Shown in pieces: positions 35,089 to 40,004 of a stretch of DNA of 40,004 nucleotides. Position 1 is the stretch's first letter; each line of letters starts with the position of its first letter. The position numbers were made by a program, and so were the translations under genes. Origin of the DNA: Snodgrassella alvi (GTDB taxonomy: Bacteria > Pseudomonadota > Gammaproteobacteria > Burkholderiales > Neisseriaceae); assembly GCF_002777855.1 (NCBI RefSeq), contig NZ_MEIK01000001.1, positions 1-40,004 of the forward strand. Reading direction: 5' to 3'. The notes beneath the pieces are model-generated. The model was not told where the DNA came from. It searched no databases and saw only the letters and a list, made by a program, of their open reading frames with translations.

Positions 35089-35688
35089 ATGACTCTCTAT
35101 AGCATCAAACCGGCTTTTCAAAAATTGCTACGTCCACTAATGTTTTGGCTGTACAGAAAAGGCATTACAGCCAACCACATTACGCTAACTGCTATCGGCC
35201 TTTCAGTCTTAATAGGTGCCATACTCGCTCTGTTTCCTTATCCCAAATTATTTTGGCTGTTACCGATTACTTTGTTTGTCCGCATGGCGTTGAATGCACT
35301 GGATGGTATGCTGGCACGCGAATGTAACCAACAAAGCCGGCTTGGTGCGGTATTAAACGAGCTTGGCGATGTATTATCTGATATTGCGCTGTATTTACCA
35401 TTCATATTATTACCACACAGCAATACTGCCACCGTACTGGTTATGCTGTTCTGTGCAGCCTTAACTGAATTCAGTGGCATTCTCGCGCAAACCATTAACG
35501 GCATTCGCAGCTATGCTGGCCCGATGGGAAAAAGTGACCGTGCGCTGATTTTTGGTAGCTGGTCTTTACTGATAGCTATCTGGCCAAATTTAACTATTTG
35601 GAATAACTTCATCTGGTGTGCCTCTATCCTCTTATTGATTTGGACTTGCATTAACCGTTGTCGCAGCGCCATACACGGAGGGCGTTAA
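35089..35688 (+). CDS. ynbA: CDP-alcohol phosphatidyltransferase family protein, YnbA type
   Basis: Enzymes of this family transfer a phosphatidyl group from CDP-diacylglycerol to an alcohol in the inner membrane. The 199-residue protein has about five or six membrane spans and the family motif at residues 69-94. Here it reads N69-x2-D72-G-x2-A-R-x8-G-x3-N90-x3-D94, so two of the four canonical metal-binding Asp positions are Asn. As far as I recall E. coli YnbA shares this feature. The start at 35089 lacks a strong ribosome binding site. It is the first of a three-gene operon; only one base separates it from ynbB. The acceptor alcohol is unknown. Confidence 0.85.
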   Translation: MTLYSIKPAFQKLLRPLMFWLYRKGITANHITLTAIGLSVLIGAILALFPYPKLFWLLPITLFVRMALNALDGMLARECNQQSRLGAVLNELGDVLSDIALYLPFILLPHSNTATVLVMLFCAALTEFSGILAQTINGIRSYAGPMGKSDRALIFGSWSLLIAIWPNLTIWNNFIWCASILLLIWTCINRCRSAIHGGR

Positions 35689-35689
35689 T

Positions 35690-36604
35690 ATGCTGCTACA
35701 AAAATCCCTATTGGTTATCTTCAGCCTTTTACTGTTGGCAACGATAATCAACGGACTACTAGTTTGCCTGCAAAAAAATAAAGATTGGCACGAACTCACA
35801 CTGCGTATCCGCACATGGTGGGTAATTGTTATTTTGTTTTCACTAGCACTGATCAGCCCCTGCTGGCTTGGATTAAGTTTTTTTGCTTTAGTGAGCTTTA
35901 TAGCTTTAAAAGAATATTTAACTCTGGTTCCCGCCCGCCATGCAGACAGAATGCCCATATTATGGATGTTTATTACCATTCCGATTAACTACTGGTTAAT
36001 CGGTATCGACTGGTACGGATTGTTTATCGTATTCATACCAGTATATATGTTTCTATTTTTACCAGCTCGTATGGTTATTGCTGGCGATACCAGACATTTT
36101 TTGCGTACCGTTTCTCAGCTGCAATGGGGATTAATGACTACTGTATTTGCTTTCAGCCATGTTGCCTGTCTGCTGGTATTACCCAATGATAAGCAGCAAA
36201 CTGGAGCTTTATTAGTTCTGTTTCTCGTTGGACTGACAGAATTCAACGATATAACCCAATATATGTGGGGCAAATCGCTAGGAAAAATCAAAATTACTCC
36301 TAAAGTCAGTCCGAACAAAACACTGGCCGGTTTGCTTGGCGGCATAGGTAGCACCACTATAGCAGCCATGTTATTAGGCCCTATACTGACCCCTTTGAAC
36401 TGGAGTATGGCCATACTGGCCGGATTGATTATCAGTGTCAGTGGCTTTTGTGGAGACATTGTGATGTCAGCTATCAAACGTGATATCGGTATCAAAGACA
36501 GTGGCACACTGCTTCCCGGGCATGGCGGCATTCTTGACCGCCTTGATTCATTGATTTTTACCGCTCCGGTATTTTTTCATTTTGTCCGATACTTTTACTA
36601 CTAA
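35690..36604 (+). CDS. ynbB: CdsA-like phosphatidate cytidylyltransferase, YnbB type
   Basis: The 304-residue inner-membrane protein belongs to the CDP-diglyceride synthase family, which makes CDP-diacylglycerol from phosphatidate and CTP. About eight membrane spans are visible. The C-terminal half carries the family signature: KVSPNKTLAGLLGG (about 204-217) and GDIVMSAIKRDIGIKDSG, then LLPGHGGILDRLDSL (about 277-291). Its product is the substrate expected by the preceding ynbA enzyme. It starts one base after ynbA with a ggaggg ribosome binding site and is followed by the acyltransferase gene after three bases. Confidence 0.88.
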   Translation: MLLQKSLLVIFSLLLLATIINGLLVCLQKNKDWHELTLRIRTWWVIVILFSLALISPCWLGLSFFALVSFIALKEYLTLVPARHADRMPILWMFITIPINYWLIGIDWYGLFIVFIPVYMFLFLPARMVIAGDTRHFLRTVSQLQWGLMTTVFAFSHVACLLVLPNDKQQTGALLVLFLVGLTEFNDITQYMWGKSLGKIKITPKVSPNKTLAGLLGGIGSTTIAAMLLGPILTPLNWSMAILAGLIISVSGFCGDIVMSAIKRDIGIKDSGTLLPGHGGILDRLDSLIFTAPVFFHFVRYFYY

Positions 36605-36607
36605 GCC

Positions 36608-37252
36608 ATGCTGAAATCATTACTCAAACCATTATTTGCCCTATGCATCGTATGGCCAGTTATGCGTTTATGGCTGGGTTTACGTATCCACCAGCACCAT
36701 AATCTGCCTAAACAAGGGCCGGCTATTCTCGTTGCCAATCACAATAGCCACATGGATGTGTTTGCATTAATGTCACTGTATTCTCCCATGCAACAGCGTC
36801 AGATTCATCCAGCTGCAGCAGCAGATTACTTTCTCAGCAATAAATGGATGGCATGGTTTGCGCTCAATGTACTGAATATTATTCCGGTTACACGCCAGAA
36901 TAACGGTCAGGGTAATCCCTTGCAAGGCTGTGAAGAAGCCTTACGCAAAAACAAAATTCTGATTTTATTTCCAGAAGGCTCCCGTGGTGAACCTGGAAAA
37001 ATGCAGCCATTAAAATCAGGTTTATGGTATTTAAGTGCCACAATGCCTGACGTACCAATTATTCCGGTATGGTTGCAAGGTACTGAACAGATTATGGCAA
37101 AAGGAAATCGCATTCCCTTGCCCCTGTTTATCGATGTCAATATCGGCACACCAATGTATTTCCAGCCTGACAAAGAACAATTTAAAACAGAGCTATTAAA
37201 CCATTTATTAGCATTGCGTCCTCAATACAGCAAAAAAGATTTCGTCGACTGA
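36608..37252 (+). CDS. PlsC-type 1-acylglycerol-3-phosphate acyltransferase family protein
   Basis: The 214-residue membrane-associated acyltransferase has the catalytic HX4D motif as NHNSHMD (His45-Asp50) and the glycerophosphate-binding FPEGSRG (121-127). PlsC-type enzymes make phosphatidate from lysophosphatidate. In this operon it would supply phosphatidate to the ynbB enzyme, which feeds the ynbA enzyme. It begins three bases after ynbB. It is unlikely to be the housekeeping plsC because of its operon context, but that cannot be excluded. Confidence 0.87.
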   Translation: MLKSLLKPLFALCIVWPVMRLWLGLRIHQHHNLPKQGPAILVANHNSHMDVFALMSLYSPMQQRQIHPAAAADYFLSNKWMAWFALNVLNIIPVTRQNNGQGNPLQGCEEALRKNKILILFPEGSRGEPGKMQPLKSGLWYLSATMPDVPIIPVWLQGTEQIMAKGNRIPLPLFIDVNIGTPMYFQPDKEQFKTELLNHLLALRPQYSKKDFVD

Positions 37253-38128
37253 ACAATATCAGGCCACAGATGATAGCTGCTTAGGGTTTAAATAAAAAAG
37301 CTCACTTTCAAATCAATGAGGTCTTAATTAGGAACATTTAAGTACTCCAACATTCAAATCCACACTGGGTTTCGTGTAAACGATCTACATGAACATTCCT
37401 CCAACAGTAATTTAACTGCTACCATAACGGATTTTGTGATGGCATCAATCACCCGTGGCACTCACTATCAAAAATGACTCTTTAGTTGCAAACTTGCCAG
37501 AATAGATTATGCATAATATGGTTTAGAGAGAAATAAAATTACTGGTCATCGAAGCGGCTTCTTAAAAAATTATTAAATATTAATGAATGGAATATTTTAG
37601 TTTTTTTTATGGTTCTACATCACATTCATAAACCCAAAAAATAAATAATTTAGCAGACAGAAACCTGATAAATTATTTATTTTTTTGCCCCATAAGAAAA
37701 ATTAATCAATTTATGACCGTACGAATTCATATAGACAAAATGATTTGCGCATGAAAACACAATTTTATTCTTTTAAGCATTTATTCAACTGGAGTGGTAA
37801 TTTTCTTATGCAACAGCCTTATTTTTCTCGCTCCTCCTATATCCAAAATACAGCAAGTTTTCCTGCAACTCCTAACATGCTTTATATGATTATAGACTTT
37901 TACTACGCTCATTACCGCCCAGTTTTATACCCAAGCATGTAGAAAATTTCTCACTAGGTTGCCAAGTTAATCCAAGCAATTATTCTTATCTTATAAATAT
38001 TTATACTCATTATGTACCGTTTCATGCTCTACCATTTTTTGTCACATCCATCCAAACGTTATCATTTGGCATGAAGGCGCAATAAAACTAACTTACAGGA
38101 ATGCTACAACACATTTATAAAATTGGCT
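37253..38128. other. Intergenic stretch of 876 bases without a convincing gene
   Basis: A+T-rich sequence with many stops in all frames. The longest candidate (37745-37942, 65 codons from TTG, or from ATG 37751) lacks a ribosome binding site and any family likeness. An all-A/T 17-base-pair inverted repeat lies at 37636-37685. It may be decayed coding sequence. Confidence 0.5.
37636..37685. repeat. All-A/T 17-base inverted repeat
   Basis: Arms at 37636-37652 (aaaaaataaataattta) and 37669-37685 (its exact complement) have a 16-base loop. The right arm ends in a T run, so it may act as a weak terminator for the upstream lipid operon, although it is about 380 bases away. Confidence 0.6.
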
Positions 38129-38791
38129 TTATACTGAATTACTAAAAAAATCAGCAAGTTCAGAATACAATAAATCATTATTGATGATATAGCTACCATG
38201 ATCATGGTCTGGCACAATTTTTAATTTGGAATGGGGCAAAGCTTCAGCAATTGAGCTAAATACCTCAGGATGATAAATATCATTTTCCGCCCCAATCACA
38301 AAAGCTGGCACAGTGACATCCTTCAGAGAAGATATATCAATCTGTGGCTGCTCCAACATCATTTTATATAACGGATCACCTGTTTGTTCATAGTACTGCT
38401 GCATAAACTCAAGAGTTTCAGCATTAAAATCCGCAGGCGAAAGATTCACTCCTAATAATGCCATCCTGGAAATCACAGACTGATCGTGTAGAGCAAGTAA
38501 TAAAGAAACAATTGCACCATCACTAAAGCCAATAATATTAACCGGATCAATGGCCAAAGCCATAATCAATGCATAAATATCATCTGCCATCACTTTATAA
38601 TCATAGATAATAGTTTTTTCACTTAAACCATGATTACGGCTATCCACTGCATACACGGTATAATTATGGTGAAATTTTTGAATCAGTGGAGCAAAAATAC
38701 TGTGATCTTCACCGTTCCCATGCAATAGTATTAAAGCCTCCCCACTTCCTGATTTTTTATAATTAATATTAATACCATTTACATTAATCAT
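38129..38791 (-). CDS. Alpha/beta hydrolase
   Basis: The 220-residue alpha/beta-fold hydrolase has the oxyanion motif LHGNGED (about 23-29), the nucleophile elbow GFSDG with Ser90, a probable acid Asp171 (GAENDIYHP) and catalytic His198 (DHDHGSY), so the triad is complete. No signal peptide is present; it should act in the cytosol. The substrate is unknown: esterase, lactonase or similar. It is a single gene, divergent from trmL with about 170 bases between. Confidence 0.88.
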   Translation of the reverse strand: MINVNGININYKKSGSGEALILLHGNGEDHSIFAPLIQKFHHNYTVYAVDSRNHGLSEKTIIYDYKVMADDIYALIMALAIDPVNIIGFSDGAIVSLLLALHDQSVISRMALLGVNLSPADFNAETLEFMQQYYEQTGDPLYKMMLEQPQIDISSLKDVTVPAFVIGAENDIYHPEVFSSIAEALPHSKLKIVPDHDHGSYIINNDLLYSELADFFSNSV

Positions 38792-38960
38792 TTAGTTTGT
38801 TCCATTTTTCTATTTTTATTTCAGATGATTATCTATTGATATTGAAATCAGTCAAATAATATCATCAATCACAGAAATACAAACCAATTATTATTTAGCA
38901 ATACAACATCTGTCTTATCTGATATAAACTAAGGGTCATATTATTTATTGATTCTTTTAA

Positions 38961-39443
38961 ATGAGCCTGAACATAGTTTTATATCAACCTCAAATACCTG
39001 CTAATACAGGCAACATTGCCCGCACCTGTGCTGGTACTGGTACCAGCTTGCATTTAATTCACCCTCTTGGCTTTTCAACAGACGACCGTATGCTTAAACG
39101 TGCTGGTCTTGATTACTGGCCTTATGTCGATATTCATTATCATGAAAGCCTAGAAGCTTTTATTGAAATGACCGAAGCGCAAGCCAATGCACAAGTGTAT
39201 TTAATCGAGACGTACGGCACGCGCAATTACACAGAATTTGACTACAGCAACAGCAGGCAAGCAATCTATTTCCTCTTTGGCCGGGAAACGACCGGCCTGC
39301 CGCAGGAGTTCGCACAGGCCAGAGCAGATCACTGCCTGCGTATCCCTCAGACTTCCCATATCCGCTCATTGAATCTATCCAACGCAGCGGCCATTGTGTT
39401 GTACGAAGCGCTACGGCAGCAGGGGTTCGCTGGTTTGTCTTAA
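38961..39443 (+). CDS. trmL: tRNA (cytidine/uridine-2'-O-)-methyltransferase TrmL
   Basis: TrmL is a SPOUT-class methyltransferase that 2'-O-methylates the wobble base 34 of leucine tRNAs. The 160-residue length matches. The conserved motifs are present: QPQIPANTGNIARTCAGT (motif 1), FGRETTGLP (motif 2) and IRSLNLSNAAAIVLYEALRQ (motif 3, the knotted SAM site). It ends 30 bases before the terminator of the convergent rRNA operon. Confidence 0.96.
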   Translation: MSLNIVLYQPQIPANTGNIARTCAGTGTSLHLIHPLGFSTDDRMLKRAGLDYWPYVDIHYHESLEAFIEMTEAQANAQVYLIETYGTRNYTEFDYSNSRQAIYFLFGRETTGLPQEFAQARADHCLRIPQTSHIRSLNLSNAAAIVLYEALRQQGFAGLS

Positions 39444-39472
39444 CCAGTTGCGTTTCCATTTAGCACAAAGCA

Positions 39473-39503
39473 AAGAACCCAGTAGATAGTCTACTGGGTT
39501 CTT
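39473..39503. terminator. Terminator of the rRNA operon
   Basis: A 14-base perfect stem (aagaacccagtaga / tctactgggttctt) with a three-base loop lies nine to ten bases after the 5S 3' end on the minus strand, and also between it and the convergent trmL. Confidence 0.88.
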
Positions 39504-39512
39504 CTTAATGGG

Positions 39513-39627
39513 TGTCTGGCGGTGTCCTACTTTCACATGGGCATCCATACTATCATCGGCGCTAGGTCGTTTCACGGTCCTGTTCGGGATGGGAAGGCGT
39601 GGGACCAACCCGCTATGGCCGCCAGAC
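39513..39627 (-). rRNA. rrf: 5S ribosomal RNA
   Basis: Read on the minus strand the sequence begins gtctggcggccatagcgggt, continues through the conserved cccatcccgaacagg loop and ends ggacaccgccagac, which pairs with its 5' end. The length of about 115 bases is correct. Exact ends are uncertain by a few bases. Confidence 0.96.
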
Positions 39628-39736
39628 TTTAAACTGTCAAATCAGAAAGCCTTAATCTTGGTGATGCTTGTATTCTCATCAGTAAGCTTTATCATTTACC
39701 TTGCACACCTTCTGTGTGCGAAGTCCTTCAAATGAT

Positions 39737-40004
39737 AGAGTCAAGCCTCACGAGCAATTAGTATCGGTTAGCTCCAAGTGTTACCACTCTTCCACACCCG
39801 ACCTATCAACGTCCTGGTCTCGAACGTCTCTTCAGAGGGATTAAATCCCTAGGGAAGTCTCATCTTCAGGCGAGTTTCACGCTTAGATGCTTTCAGCGTT
39901 TATCTCTTCCGAACTTAGCTACCCGGCGATGCGACTGGCGTCACAACCGGTACACCAGAGGTTCGTCCACTCCGGTCCTCTCGTACTAGGAGCAGCCCCC
40001 GTCA
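39737..40004 (-). rRNA. rrl: 23S ribosomal RNA, 3' end (partial)
   Basis: The minus strand carries the conserved 3' domain of 23S rRNA. It includes the sarcin-ricin loop agtacgagaggacc (rc at 39975-39988) and ends with ccgatactaattgctcgtgaggcttgact, as in other proteobacteria. The gene continues beyond the right edge. The 109-base spacer to 5S holds no tRNA but has a gcacac/gtgtgc hairpin near 39700-39720. Confidence 0.97.

Noticed and set aside
37745-37942. 65-codon plus-strand frame in the gene-free stretch
   Set aside because: Starts at TTG without a ribosome binding site; no domain features.

Overview
The window reads as chromosomal DNA of a moderately low-GC member of the Neisseriaceae. 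The minCDE-oxyR gene order, the metK/lpxL divergent pair and the general protein flavour all resemble Neisseria, and the composition would suit a bee-gut genus such as Snodgrassella. That genus assignment is inference from gene order and composition, not a search result. Canonical neisserial DNA uptake sequences were not seen in any number.

The segment lies between two rRNA loci on the minus strand. At the left edge there is a near-consensus promoter pointing out of the window (74-102), most likely the start of an rrn operon. At the right edge are the 5S gene and the 3' end of a 23S gene of another rrn operon. From left to right: a Rossmann/DUF2520 protein; minC-minD-minE-oxyR, then dtd; a secreted coiled-coil protein, tag, and a GDT1-family Mn/Ca transporter behind a yybP-ykoY manganese riboswitch; a DASS-family dicarboxylate/citrate carrier; dnaK behind a clear sigma-32 promoter; a 57-residue membrane protein; lldD; tex. 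The 15-20 kb stretch is accessory in character: a small lipoprotein, acetolactate decarboxylase, ynfA, an MFS exporter, a 68-residue protein, a uracil-DNA-glycosylase-like protein and an SDR. A lipid A acyltransferase follows, then a complete minus-strand efflux operon (MarR, outer-membrane lipoprotein, EmrA, EmrB), then metK diverging from a second LpxL-type acyltransferase.

Between that acyltransferase and the rpsI terminator is a strongly AT-rich 1.5 kb island holding one P63C-domain gene of phage-associated type, preceded by a decayed copy of its own 5' end in a roughly 200-bp tandem repeat. After the island come rplM-rpsI, dinG, an orphan MetQ-type lipoprotein, a ynbA-ynbB-plsC-like phospholipid operon, an 875-bp stretch without a convincing gene, an alpha/beta hydrolase and trmL.

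Functional themes are lactate and dicarboxylate use (lldD, DASS carrier), metal and oxidative stress (riboswitch-controlled GDT1, OxyR), envelope lipid synthesis (two LpxL homologues and the ynbAB-plsC operon) and toxic-compound efflux. The most unusual element is the P63C island. No CRISPR array, complete prophage, insertion sequence or tRNA was found.
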